From positions 92,413,868-92,477,867 of the forward strand of contig NC_084797.1 in NCBI RefSeq assembly GCF_963169125.1: DNA of 64,000 nucleotides. The letters run 5' to 3'. This DNA comes from Humulus lupulus (Eukaryota > Streptophyta > Magnoliopsida > Rosales > Cannabaceae). Shown one piece after another: positions 47,655 to 58,637 of the stretch; the first letter of the stretch is position 1; each line of letters begins with the position of its first letter. Made by a program: the position numbers and the translations under genes. The notes beneath the pieces were generated by a model. It saw nothing but the letters and a program-made list of their open reading frames with translations. It had not been told where the DNA came from and ran no database searches.

Positions 47655-49953
47655 TGTAACACCCTGGATAGCCAAGACCGCTACACTGTGTATTTATAAA
47701 GGTGTGAGACTTGCTAATCAAGTCGTTTAATCAAAACGTGTCATTAGTTAAAGTGTTCTAGGGCTAAAAGACATTTTGGCCTCAAAAGATACATTTTATA
47801 AGTTATAAACAATTTACAGAAGGGATCCCCAGAAGTACAAAGTATAAAAGACAGTTTACAAAATTCAACAGTTAAAGGTAAACATTAGCCATACTAAGGC
47901 AAAATACAAGGTTCTGGTCCTCTCGTCCTTGTAAATTCCTCAACTGTGGCGGCTGAGCGGCCTAACATGTACATTCACCCTGCAGAGCTCTCCAGTCAGG
48001 GTTGATCAATCTTGCCCTTGCCTTTACCTGCACCACGCAGCACCCGTGAGCCGAGGCTCAGCAAGAAAACAACATACACAGCATATACAATATTATCAAA
48101 CAAATATTCTAATAAGCATGTTCAGATGTTCAATCCATAGCACATAAGCATACTTCAAGGTACAAATAACCTCATCTATACTTAGACTATTCAACAAACT
48201 CATTAATCACATTCATAACCAAATATAATAATCAATTAACTCACACACTAGGGCCGACACCTTAGGTCGCACCCTCTATTTAACCCATTGACTCTAACCC
48301 GCTTAAACCGAGCTCAGTGCATAATAAGCTGTCCTCGGATACCAGTGTCCGAGCCGTGCCAATTGCACAAGTTAACCGTGGCACGCTTAGGCCATTGGTT
48401 TACAATTTACATGGCATAATACCATTCTTTCAATCATATATATCAGGGAGCCCTTAGTCCCATTCAAATATTCAACCGGGTGTAGTTTTCTTACCTTTGG
48501 TTTCTAGATGTACAAGTTACGGGCGATACTCCTTGAGCGCGATCCGATCCCCGAGTCCTAGCTTAGCACCTAGTCACAACCATGATAAAGGATACCATTA
48601 ACAATCTTAAATGAGTTTCTAAACCAAGTTCTAGTCCCCGAAACATTGAACTTCACCAATTATGGTAAAAGATTCAATCCCGAGCACCCTAGGTTAAATT
48701 CCCAAGCCTAAAATCCCAAAATCCCTTAAGGGCCTTGGCATAGGCCATCCATGCCTTGGCATGGCCCCAAACAGAGCCCTCCTAAGGAACAAAAACAGGT
48801 AAGGGCCGCGGCATTGCTTGGACCATGCCGCGGCCCGCCCTCCTTCCTCAGCATGCATCAGCTTCGAAGGGCCGCGGCTCACCAAGAACTATGTCGCGGC
48901 CTGACCCTTCGAACCCAAAAATACCCACCATTTTCAACCTCTAAACCTCACTTTTGGCCATCCCAAAGCTCCCAACTCAAAACCAACTAACAACAACATC
49001 ATTAGAATGATTTAAACAACACAATTCCACCAAAAATCCAGCCCAACACTCACCAAAATCCCAATTCCAATTTCTGAGATTTCAAACCTAAAAACTCAAA
49101 ACCAGCCATGGAAATACTAAAATTCAACCATCAAACTTTGAATTGAAAATTACCTCAGCTGTAGAATCCTTCCTCCAAGAATCCCCTGACCTATCTTCAA
49201 AGTTTCAAGCCTAAAAGTCCACCTTGAATATCATAATCACAACTATTAAAAACACAGCCATTTTTCTTAAAGTTCCTAACCACAGAACGAAAATCAATGC
49301 TTACCTTGGCTCTAATTCAACCCTTAATTAGTTCCTTGAGCTAATCCTCTAGCTCAGCCCTTCAATTCCACCAAGTTTCAATTAATTCCCCTTGAAAACC
49401 AGGGTTTTTCCTTTAATAAGAGAGAGAGAGAAGGAGAGAAAGGTCGATTTAAACTTGTGTCTACTGTTTTCTAACATATTCCTTAAGTCTATCCTTAAGT
49501 TATCAGACTAATCCCAAAGCTCGGGGTACCGGAAACGTCCCCGAGGGAAAAATAGTAAAATTCCCCAGCATTCCCGCTTAAACATCCTAAGCTCAAATAT
49601 ATCTCCAATTATTTATTTTCATAACCCGATAGTCTAAATCAATACCCGATACCTAAAATACCCCACACTTGTCCAAAGTCAATCATAATGCCTCGTTGTG
49701 ACTTTTCCCGCTATCTAGCCCTAGGATCGCCCCAAGTCGCCGGCTGCAGATTTATCCACATAATAATGTGGTTCTCACATATATCACATACATATATTTC
49801 ACATCATCATATAATATCATCAATTATCATATGCTCACTATTAATCATGTAATTACGCATTTAAATCAACAAAGTTCATTCTAATCCCAATTATGCTCTC
49901 CTGGCACACTAATCAAGGCCCTTAAGCCTTATTAGTGATTTTGGGTCGTTACA
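47655..49953 (-). repeat. Solo LTR, Tekay-like, in the antisense-ORF intron
   Basis: TGTAACACCCTGG to TGGGTCGTTACA, 2299 bp, with a perfect CAAAG duplication (47650-47654 and 49954-49958). It carries CG-rich palindromes including a perfect 12-bp stem at 48803-48836, a GA tract (49420-49440) and an inverted CAGCTGAGGTAAT at about 49152. Frames at 48694-48990 lie in the CG-rich zone and are not genes. Confidence 0.93.
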
Positions 49954-50592
49954 CAAAGCGTGTGGCCTAGGACCACGTGTGGAACCATGCTTAAAGCTAG
50001 GACACATCTTTAGCTCGTGCAAATTTTAAATCTCAAAATTAAACAACTTAAACCCTCAGATCTCTGTACCTTTATCGTCGTAGCTAGTAATTATCTTAGG
50101 TCTTCACTAATAGACCACTATGTCATCAAGCGAGCTAAATCATGCCCCCCCCCCCGCCAAAGAAAAACTTCATGCTCTCCTCCACTCAGAGGCAGAACAA
50201 AGGCAAGCAGGTCGCCTTAGACTCTCCCATTCCTCTTCGGTCCAGAGAACTTGTCATCGACCCCAACACTCTCTTTGAGGCCAAGCACATCGTGTCTCAG
50301 ATAACGACACTGGAAAGTTAACAAAATCCTACTGAGCCATGGGATTGAGATGGGAGTTGATGGCCTCCTTGCCTGACTCAGTTGGAAGGAGAGTGGAGCT
50401 GCACCCTCTCCAAGATGACTATGGGGCTTGGAGTGATAAGCACCTAAATTCAGGTGCATTCCTCCCATTGGATCAGTACTTTGTAGATTTTCTTGACTAC
50501 ATCAAACTGGCTCCATTCCAGCTCCGCCCAAATTCGTATCGACTTTTGGCGGAGTTAAAATATATGTTTCGAGGCATGAGTGTGAGGTCTCC

Positions 50593-51236
50593 TGATGAGG
50601 ACACCAAGACTAAAATTCCAAGTCAAGTTCCAGTTGATCCAAGTCAAGAGGGGAGGAATGATGAGGACACCATTTTAGGAGCTTGATCAATATTTAGCTT
50701 CCTGTAATGAGTCTTTTTAATTTTAATCACGTTTTTTATTTAGTCTTTGTTTATTTTTGTGATAAGTCAAACATTTGACTTGTGTGAGTCCAATAGTCCT
50801 TTTGGACTTTAATTTTCGGTTTTATTAGGAAGACAAAAAGCTTGTCTTTAATTTCGGTTTTTATGTGGAAGACAAATGGGTTGTCCTTAATTTTTCGGTT
50901 TCATTAGGAAGACCAATGGTCTTGTTTTCATGTAATTTTCGTCCTTATAAGGACTGCCAAAACAATGTGAAAAGGCAGATTATGATGAAATGAAAATTTG
51001 TGAGTTTTTCTTCTTGAGTTCTTGAAGAAACTATTGAACTTATCAAGGGGTTCCTTGTGGCGTTCAACCTGACTTATCAAACGGATTCCCATCCCCGTTT
51101 GTGGCGTCTTCCTCATACTAAGGTTCGTGCTTTGCTAAGCATAGGGTCGCGGTTTACCATTCCCATTTCGTGTGTTCTTGGTGGCTGCCATATTTGGTGT
51201 CGGGTTTCGTCACACTTGTTGGCGTGGTTCGTATCA
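50593..51236 (+). repeat. 5' LTR of CRM-like copy 2
   Basis: TGATGAGGACACC to TTCGTATCA. It has the same doubled start motif as copy 1. The U3 repeats are present in diverged form (about 50805-50930). TATAAGG at 50946-50952 is the probable TATA box. Confidence 0.95.
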
Positions 51237-51238
51237 GT

Positions 51239-51249
51239 TGGTATCAGAG
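51239..51249 (+). other. Primer-binding site, initiator tRNA-Met type (copy 2)
   Basis: TGGTATCAGAG two bases after the 5' LTR. The next base differs from copy 1 (A for C), leaving an 11-base match. Confidence 0.93.
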
Positions 51250-52507
51250 ATTATGATCATTCGGTTTGGCCTATCCTTTTTCATTTTTTTTTTCTCTATT
51301 CAGTTCGTGTTATTATATTAGGAATTCTTGAAAAAAAAAAAAAAAAAAATCTATCTATTCGTGTTCTTGATTTTCTTAGTCTTTGTTCCTGTTTTCCTTC
51401 TAAAAATCTGAAACCATTATAGTTAATCTCTTTATTCCAGATTGTTTCTTTGTTCAAATCGTGTTCTTATTTCCTAGTTCCCATTATTTCTTTGTGAAAT
51501 CCCTTGAAATTCGAAACTAGTCTACACAAAGTTTCAATTCCTTTGTAATCCCCTATTTTGTTTTCTTTTCATTTCTGAAATCATGAATTAGGGTTCTTAA
51601 CGTGAATTAGGGCTTTGAGTTTTATCTTGTTCTACTTGTGGAATCTGACTTTGCATTGGTTTTCTCTAGTTCTTATTGTGAAATCCGAATTTTCATTGAG
51701 ATTCTCTTGCTTTGCTTTTGAAATCCGAATTTTACCTTGGGTTTCTCTTGTTCTTATTGTGAAATCTGAATTGGGGTTGAGTTTCTCTTGTTCTTATTGT
51801 GCAATCGGAACTGGCATTGAGCTTCTTTTTTTTTTTTCTCTTGTTCTTATTGTACAATCCGAATTAGTTTTATTGTGAAATCTGAATTGACAGTGAGTTT
51901 CTCTAGTTTTTCATTGTGAAAATCTGAATTTGCATTGAGAATCTCTTGCTCTTTTGTGAAATCCGAGTTGTTTTGTTTTCGAATCCAAGTCTAATTTTTT
52001 TTTTCTTGTGTCTTGTACCTACCTGCATTTGAGAAATCAAAGAAAAAGAAAAGAAAAGAAGAAAGAAAGGAAAGAAGAAGAAAAATTCAAAGGGGATCCG
52101 AACGTAAAAAAAAAAAAAAAAAAGTCTGGAAACCCTTCTTAAAATTTTTTGTTCTATTCTTGTTCCCTATGGTCTAGAGGCCTTTTTGCCAAAACCCCAC
52201 ACAAGTGTTCCAAAATCATCATTTTTCGTCATTTTCACCAGTTTTCGTCGGTGTTCGTTTGCTTTGTTTGGTTGGATTTGCTGCTTGAATACTCCATATC
52301 ACCGTTTCATTAGTTTTCAAAGAGCTTAAAGAAGGAAATAGAGTGGAAAAAAGGCAGAGGTGTGAGCTTATTTGAGGGTAAGAGCCATCATTGAGTGCAA
52401 ACACGAGTGTACTTGAGTGACCATTTTCTTTGAGTGAAACACGTGAGGGAGTGCAGTGAGGTCCTTTCTATAATTGTCTAACCTTATTGTTTTGCAGATT
52501 CTCCATC
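51250..52507 (+). other. Untranslated leader of CRM-like copy 2
   Basis: T-rich leader with repeated GTGAAATCTGAATT and TTCTCTTGTTCTTATT words. Long A runs at 51330 and 52107 make spurious frames. TTATTGTTTTGCAG just before the ORF start is a good splice-acceptor consensus, so a spliced leader is possible. No gene is seen. Confidence 0.7.
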
Positions 52508-54754
52508 ATGTCACAAAATCCAGAGAAAAATGCAAGCAATGATATTCCACCACTTGAAGTTCCGAATCTGCAAATGCAAGCACTAATTGGGGAGATGCGA
52601 AGGATGATGAGGGCGGAGTGTGAGCAAATACATGAGAGGTTGGATAGGGTAGAAGAAGGAACACAAAGGAGGCCACGGAGGAATAGGGTGTACCAAAGGG
52701 AGGATGAAAATGAAGGGGATTTGGAAGGGTTAGTTTCTGATGAAGAGTTTGATAGGATGTCGGTGGGTAACCATAGGAGGTATGGTCGGGATAGAGAAGC
52801 TAGGAACCAGGTAGATGATTATTTAGGAAATATCAAGATGAGAATTCCAGCATTTCAGGGGAAGAGCGATCCTGAGGCATACCTTGAGTGGGAAAAGAAG
52901 ATGGAGTTGGTTTTCGATTGTCATAACTACTCTGACATGAAGAAGGTAAAACTAGCTGTCATTGAATTTACTGATTATGCTATTGTTTGGTGGGATCAGT
53001 TGTGCATCAATAGGAGGCGAAATGGAGATCGTGCCATTGACACTTGGGAGGCTATGAAGAGGGTGATGAGGCGACGGTTTGTACCATCTCATTATTATCG
53101 AGATCTATACCTTAAGTTGCAGGGTCTTCGTCAAGGTTCCAAGAGTGTTGATGAGTATTACAAGGAGATGGAGATGGCTATGATTAGAGCCAATGTTGAA
53201 GAGGATCGGGAGGCAACCATGGCAAGGTTTTTGAATGGGTTGAACCGAGAGATTGCTAATCCAATTGAGCTACACCATTATGTGGAATTGGAAGATTTGG
53301 TGCATATGGCAATCAAAGTTGAGAGGCAGCTCAAGAGGGGTAGTACAAGTTCAAAGCCAAGACCGAGCCCACACAATTCAAGTGCAACACCTTGGCGGTC
53401 GAACTATCCAAAGAAGGAAGAAGACCAACCTACTTCATCCTTTTCAGCCACCACAGCCACGATCCCTCAAGGTAAAACAGCCCCTACTTCGTCCCGTTCT
53501 AGTGAGATAAAGTGTTTCAAATGTCAGGGGCGAGGACACATAGCTAGCCAATGTCCAAACAAGAGAGTTATGGTGATTCGAGAAAGTGGCGAGCTCGATT
53601 CTGAAGATGAAGATGATCTTGCTGACATGCCACCATTGGAAGATGCTTCTATCAATGATGAAGAGTATGGGCCAGAATCTGGTGAAATGCTTGCACTAGT
53701 CACAAGACGAGCCTTAAACTTGCAAGCAAAAGTAGAGGAAGAAGAGGTGCAGCGAGAGAACATCTTTCACACTCGTTGTCATGTGAAAGACAAGGTATGC
53801 AGTGTTATTATTGATGGTGGTAGTTGCACTAACGTTGCTAGTTCTTCCATGGTTGAAAAGCTAGGGCTCCCAACGCTTAAACATCCTCGTCCATACAAGT
53901 TGCAGTGGTTGAATGATAGTGGTGAAGTGAGGGTTACAAAACAGGTGCTGGTATCATTTCGAATTGGCAAGTATGAGGATGAGGTATTGTGCGATGTGGT
54001 TCCAATGCAAGCTGGACACCTCCTTCTAGGAAGGCCTTGGATATTTGATCGGCGAGTCCAGCATGATGGCTTCACCAACAAGTACTCATTCACGTTCCGT
54101 CAACGAACAATCACTCTAGCTCCATTGACGCCAAAGCAAGTATATGAAGACCAAGTGAGGTTGCAAAAATTGAGTGATCAACAAAAATTGAGTGAGCAAA
54201 AGAAGAAGAGTGAAAAGATGAATGAGAGTGAGAAAAAAGAGAGACAAAGAGAGAAAAGGGTCGAATCAAGTGAGAGAGAAAAGAAAGAGAAGAGTTCGAT
54301 CAATGAGGGAAAATTAGAGAGAAAACAAAATAATTTTTATGCAAAAAAAAGTGAGGTTAAGGAGGCTCTTTTAAACACTAACCAACTTGATGATAACAAG
54401 GGTCGTCACAAGCAGGTTTTTGATCCCGATGATTGGGTATGGTTACACATGAGGAAAGAGCGATTCCCAGCACAAAGACGTTCCAAATTGCTACCTCGAG
54501 GAGATGGGCCGTTTCAAGTGCTAGAAAGGATCAATGACATTGCCTACAGACTCGATTTACCAGGTGAGTATACTGTTAGTACTACTTTTAATGTTTCTGA
54601 TTTGAGTCCTTTTGATGCAGGTGACGATTTGAGGTCAAATCTTTCTCAAGAGGGGGGGAATGATGAGGACACCAAGACTAAAATTCCAAGTCAAGTTCCA
54701 GTTGATCCAAGTCAAGAGGGGAGGAATGATGAGGACACCAGTTTAGGAGCTTGA
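52508..54754 (+). CDS. Gag-nucleocapsid-protease fused to integrase C-terminus, intact
   Basis: 748 codons from the first true ATG (SQNPEKNASNDIPPL follows). Residues 105-275 are the retrotransposon gag core ([41 protein letters not shown]). C336, C339, H344 and C349 form the CCHC knuckle. Protease has D436-G-G-S and LLGRPW at 506-511. Residues 550-615 are Lys/Glu/Ser-rich and probably helical. At about 626-632 the frame passes straight into the integrase C-terminal segment (630-703: [38 protein letters not shown]). The last 31 residues are encoded by the 3' LTR. Gag could form particles and mature them; RT and integration would have to come from a partner element. Confidence 0.92.
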   Translation: MSQNPEKNASNDIPPLEVPNLQMQALIGEMRRMMRAECEQIHERLDRVEEGTQRRPRRNRVYQREDENEGDLEGLVSDEEFDRMSVGNHRRYGRDREARNQVDDYLGNIKMRIPAFQGKSDPEAYLEWEKKMELVFDCHNYSDMKKVKLAVIEFTDYAIVWWDQLCINRRRNGDRAIDTWEAMKRVMRRRFVPSHYYRDLYLKLQGLRQGSKSVDEYYKEMEMAMIRANVEEDREATMARFLNGLNREIANPIELHHYVELEDLVHMAIKVERQLKRGSTSSKPRPSPHNSSATPWRSNYPKKEEDQPTSSFSATTATIPQGKTAPTSSRSSEIKCFKCQGRGHIASQCPNKRVMVIRESGELDSEDEDDLADMPPLEDASINDEEYGPESGEMLALVTRRALNLQAKVEEEEVQRENIFHTRCHVKDKVCSVIIDGGSCTNVASSSMVEKLGLPTLKHPRPYKLQWLNDSGEVRVTKQVLVSFRIGKYEDEVLCDVVPMQAGHLLLGRPWIFDRRVQHDGFTNKYSFTFRQRTITLAPLTPKQVYEDQVRLQKLSDQQKLSEQKKKSEKMNESEKKERQREKRVESSEREKKEKSSINEGKLERKQNNFYAKKSEVKEALLNTNQLDDNKGRHKQVFDPDDWVWLHMRKERFPAQRRSKLLPRGDGPFQVLERINDIAYRLDLPGEYTVSTTFNVSDLSPFDAGDDLRSNLSQEGGNDEDTKTKIPSQVPVDPSQEGRNDEDTSLGA

Positions 54755-55304
54755 TCAATATTTAGCTTCCTGTAATGAGTCTTTTTAATTTTAATCACGT
54801 TTTTTATTTAGTCTTTGTTTATTTTTGTGATAAGTCAAACATTTGACTTGTGTGAGTCCAATAGTCCTTTTGGACTTTAATTTTCGGTTTTATTAGGAAG
54901 ACAAAAAGCTTGTCTTTAATTTCGGTTTTTATGTGGAAGACAAATGGGTTGTCCTTAATTTTTCGGTTTCATTAGGAAGACCAATGGTCTTGTTTTCATG
55001 TAATTTTCGTCCTTATAAGGACTGCCAAAACAATGTGAAAAGGCAGATTATGATGAAATGAAAATTTGTGAGTTTTTCTTCTTGAGTTCTTGAAGAAACT
55101 ATTGAACTTATCAAGGGGTTCCTTGTGGCGTTCAACCTGACTTATCAAACGGATTCCCATCCCCGTTTGTGGCGTCTTCCTCATACCAAGGTTCGTGCTT
55201 TGCTAAGCATAGGGTCGCGGTTTACCATTCCCATTTCGTGTGTTCTTGGTGGCTGCCATATTTGGTGTCGGGTTTCGTCACACTTGTTGGCGTGGTTCGT
55301 ATCA
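54661..55304 (+). repeat. 3' LTR of CRM-like copy 2
   Basis: 644 bp, two differences from the 5' LTR by eye (one early T/G, one C/T near the end). Preceded by the purine tract AAGAGGGGGGGAA, the likely PPT. The ORF stop is at 54752-54754, 94 nt inside the LTR, the same offset as in copy 1. Confidence 0.95.
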
Positions 55305-57133
55305 TCTCCACCCCGACAGATATTATGTACTTCTTCTGCCTCAAGGCTAGTCCTAACCAGAAGGGGTGAGGTGATGGCTTTTACTACCTCACTCACTTCC
55401 CCAACTCAGCACCTGTCATTGACCTCCCTAGCCACCCAAATGACTATAAAGACCAGTTCTTTATGTCAAATGGGTTCAAGAATTACGAGCATCGATACTT
55501 CAACCGCCCTCATAAGTCCTCTAACTTTATAAATTTAGTACATGAACTCTCTTATCACTTTCACTCCTTTTTTTTAATTACCTAAGTTCATTCCTTTTGC
55601 AGATATATTCGCGAGGACAAAGTGGTCTGACCCTTGGGAGTCTGTATGAGACCCTATCTTGTCTTTATCCAAAGGAGAAAGACTTTCTTCAGGTTGTGAA
55701 TGATACTACTGTGGTGGCCTACAACCTGATCAGCAAGGGCCAGATGCTAGCTCTCAGGACCCGAGGTCCATTTCCTGTCACTCTCGAGCTCCCTCCTCCT
55801 CAAGGAGTCTTGCGTGCTATTGAAGACACCGAGGAGGACGAAGACATGGCACCGCTGGTGCAAAAAAGGAGAGCTCCTGAAGACGACTAGGTTCCTACTG
55901 CAAGTTTTAGGCTAGTTTGCTGCCAGTTTTAGGCTAGTTTTCTTCAACCCCCACAAGCTGGTTAGTCACCATCCTACTGACCCGGACCTAAACACAACAC
56001 TCCTTCAGTGTGTGGACCATCTGGTGGTATGCTATTACCCTAGCTACCCAAAATGTACCATTGTGGTTGACAACACTCTCCATTTTAGGTCCTCCATTTT
56101 TTAGTAATATGGGACAAAACGTAGGACCAGGTCTTCCTTACGTCAGGGGGTATTCTCCCCTAGTTTTAGGCAACATGTAGATGATTCCAACCCTGAAGAA
56201 GGAACTGGGCCCCTTACGACCCAGAATGTAATAATTCTAGACTCTTTCCCACCTCCAGTAATCTAAGAGTTAGAGGTTGTGCCTTGTCTAGTCCATAACC
56301 CCGAGCTGATCGTAATAGATTCCTTCCCTAGCTCAGAGAGTAGGGTTCTTACTCTTGTTCTTGTGTTTGTCTTTGTATTAATTTGACTAATTATCTCTTG
56401 TATCTGAATCCTCTGCTCGTTCTTTTTCAGGCAAAGAGTTGGACTTGCCAGATGACTCAATCTGAAGAGGTGCCTTTAAGGCTGGCAGGGTCAGAGCTGG
56501 TTCTGTGGTGAAGCGGCCCAGAATGACAAAGAAACACGGTCCCAAGACTTGGGCTATTAACTTTTCTTTTCTTTTCTCTTATTTTTTTAACTAACCTTGA
56601 CTTGCTTTATTCTTTTCCAGTCTGTCTTGGCTCAACTATGCGGAATCACTCGAGTTCGAGCTAGGGATGAGGAGCTCCGAGTTGCCCTGAGCACCACCCA
56701 AGAGAGCAAGCAGTCTGCGAAAGCTGCCCTGGTCACCTCTTAGGAGAGCGAGCGATCTGCAGCGGAAGGCGAGATGATGGCTAAGAACCAGGTCGTGGAA
56801 GTGAGTCTTCGCCTGGACTAGCTGTAGGACAAGAATGAAAGGCTCAAAAAGAGGCTTGAGTAGGTCGAGGCCAAAGCCAAGGAGGATGATGAGAAGGCGA
56901 GGTCAGAGATTGGAGAATCATCGAATCAAATGGACGAGATGCTCTACCAATGTTGGGCTTTCAACTAGGACGAGAACATCACCTTCATACAGCCATGGTT
57001 TTGGGAATCATATCTTGCCAAGTTCAGGATTTGGTTCTCACAAGAACCCCTGAAGACCGCCGATTCTTCTGACACTGCTAAAGGGGATGGCGAGCAAGTG
57101 ACCTCCTCCGAGCGAGTCGATGGACCTCAATGA

Positions 57134-57383
57134 TTGATTTTTTTTCTTTATTTACCACCTTTGTAACTAAGTCCTTAGGGACCAAAACAATTGCCTTCGG
57201 GCTTAGGTCGAAATTTTTTATCCTCGTGATAACTATATATTTTTTTTAATACATATTTAATTTATGATCTATTCGTGTTCCCCTTATTTTATTGTTTTCT
57301 CATGTTTGTGAATCCTTGGATTCTTGTACACTAGAAATCGTAGGGGTGGTCTTTAGATCGGGATAGTTTTTTTATGGCTCGAC
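57134..57383 (-). other. Non-coding 3' region of Tat-like element
   Basis: Short T-rich stretch after the last antisense exon, up to the TCGAC target duplication of the next solo LTR. No feature beyond oligo-T runs is visible. It may hold the antisense transcript's poly(A) signal. Confidence 0.4.
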
Positions 57384-58607
57384 TGTAACGACCCAAATTC
57401 GCTAATAAGGCTTAAGGGCCTTGATTAGTGTGCCTGGAGGGCATAATGGGAATCATGCGTGATTTTAATGAGTAAGATGCATGATTATGATTTAAAGCAT
57501 GTTATATGATTATCTGAATATTTGAGATGCATGACTATGTGTATTAGTATGCATGTAGGCCCTGATTAGGTTAGAAGGGCGTAATCGTAAATTTGGCCAT
57601 TATGGGCATAACTGTATTGATATATGTGATAATTGTTGAGACCACATTATTATGTGGATATATCTGTGATCTGTGACTCGAGACGATCCTAGTGAGCAGA
57701 TTAGCGAAAAAGTCATGGCGGGGATTTATACCCTGCTCGGGGTGAGCCTAGGGGTATAAATGGGAATTTAATGGGTATATTGGAGTCTACTTTGACATTG
57801 AGGAATATTATTGATGATTAGTTAGGTATCGAGAATTAAGCGGTAAATATTAGAGACACTCGAGGAGTTAGCGGGAATTGGGGTGAAATGACTAAAATGC
57901 CCTTAAGTGAATTAAAGGGTTTAGAATTAATAGGGAGGGCATTAAGGTCATTTGGCTTTTTAAAGATGGGTATTACTAAGGCTTTATGTTAGTGGAAGTT
58001 GTAGAAAAGTATAGAAGTCTGAAAGAGACAAAAGAAAGAAAAGAAAGGAAAGAAGGGGAGGAAAAATAGAGCTAATTTTCCTAGGGTCGGTTTGTGGTCC
58101 TCTCATCACTTTTCTTGGGTTTTCTTGGAGCAAAGCTCAGAGGAGAGCTGGGTTAGGCTGAGAATCAAGAATCCTAAGCTAGGCTTGGAGAATTGGCAGA
58201 TGTTTAGCAAGAACACCCTAACATTTGAGGTAAGGTTTTGTAGTTTCTTCAGTTGCTGGTTTTGGTTTTTGAACTATGTGTATGAGTTGAGTTTGATGGG
58301 AACTTTAGGGAATTCAGGCCAAAGGGTGAGGATGAGCAAGATAAGGAGGTGTAGAGTTTGTCTTGAAATCGAATTCCCATTAAAGGTATGAAGTTCTGAG
58401 CTTTAACTCTGATGCTTAACTGATTTCTGTTGGGTTTTGATGTCTAGAGGTGGTCATGGTGAGTTTTGGGATTAGGGATGGGTGACCTCCTGGGAAGTTT
58501 TCCTAGGAAGCATGTGAGTGAGGACAAAGCACGCTGAAAAGACTCGTGTTGGTTTGTAGGGCCAGTCGTCATTCCAGAAAGCAGCCATAGTGACGTGGGG
58601 CGTCACA
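57384..58607 (+). repeat. Solo LTR, Tekay-like, plus orientation
   Basis: TGTAACGACCC to GGGGCGTCACA, 1224 bp, with a perfect TCGAC duplication (57379-57383 and 58608-58612). It is the opposite orientation to the other Tekay-like LTRs. It keeps the conserved ATTTGAGGTAAGG donor-like site at about 58227 and lacks most of the CG-rich zone, so it represents a shorter subfamily. Confidence 0.93.
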
Positions 58608-58637
58608 TCGACTATCTAATTTTTAGTCGTTATCTTA

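Larger units (their letters stand above)
50593..55304 (+). mobile_element. CRM-like non-autonomous Gypsy element, copy 2 (intact ORF)
   Basis: 4712 bp with 644-bp LTRs that differ at only two positions by eye and a perfect TCTCC duplication (50588-50592 and 55305-55309). PBS, leader and a single intact 748-codon ORF are present. RT, RNase H and the integrase core are absent, at the same internal junction as in copy 1, although the LTRs of the two copies are clearly diverged (674 versus 644 bp). It split the gypsy-type domain exon of the antisense ORF. Confidence 0.95.
47097..57133 (+). pseudogene. Antisense extra ORF (gypsy-type transposon domain), spliced, broken
   Basis: The leader exon ends at 47249 before GTAAGTATTT. 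The coding exon starts at ATG 50120; its Pro codons contain an 11-C run that puts it out of frame. The domain LPDSVGRRVELHPLQDDYG...LPLDQYFVDFLDYIKLAPFQLRPNSYRL matches the putative gypsy-type transposon domain. After the CRM-like insertion it resumes at 55310 (DIMYFFCLKASPNQKG, SHPNDYKDQFFMSNGF). Further exons follow acceptors TTTTGCAG (55602), TTTTTCAG (about 56430) and TTTTCCAG (about 56620); the last encodes a charged coiled coil. Frameshifts and ambers abound. Function unknown. Confidence 0.68.

Noticed and set aside
48694..48990. Opposed frames in CG-rich sequence
   Set aside because: Produced by the palindromic CG zone of a solo LTR.
53253..54093. Alternative frames over the CRM-like ORF
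   Set aside because: Shadows of the 748-codon ORF; the same shadows recur in copy 1.
57384..58607. Possible host gene leader with splice donor near 58227
   Set aside because: Perfect target duplication and LTR termini show it is a solo LTR; the donor is shared by all LTRs of the family.
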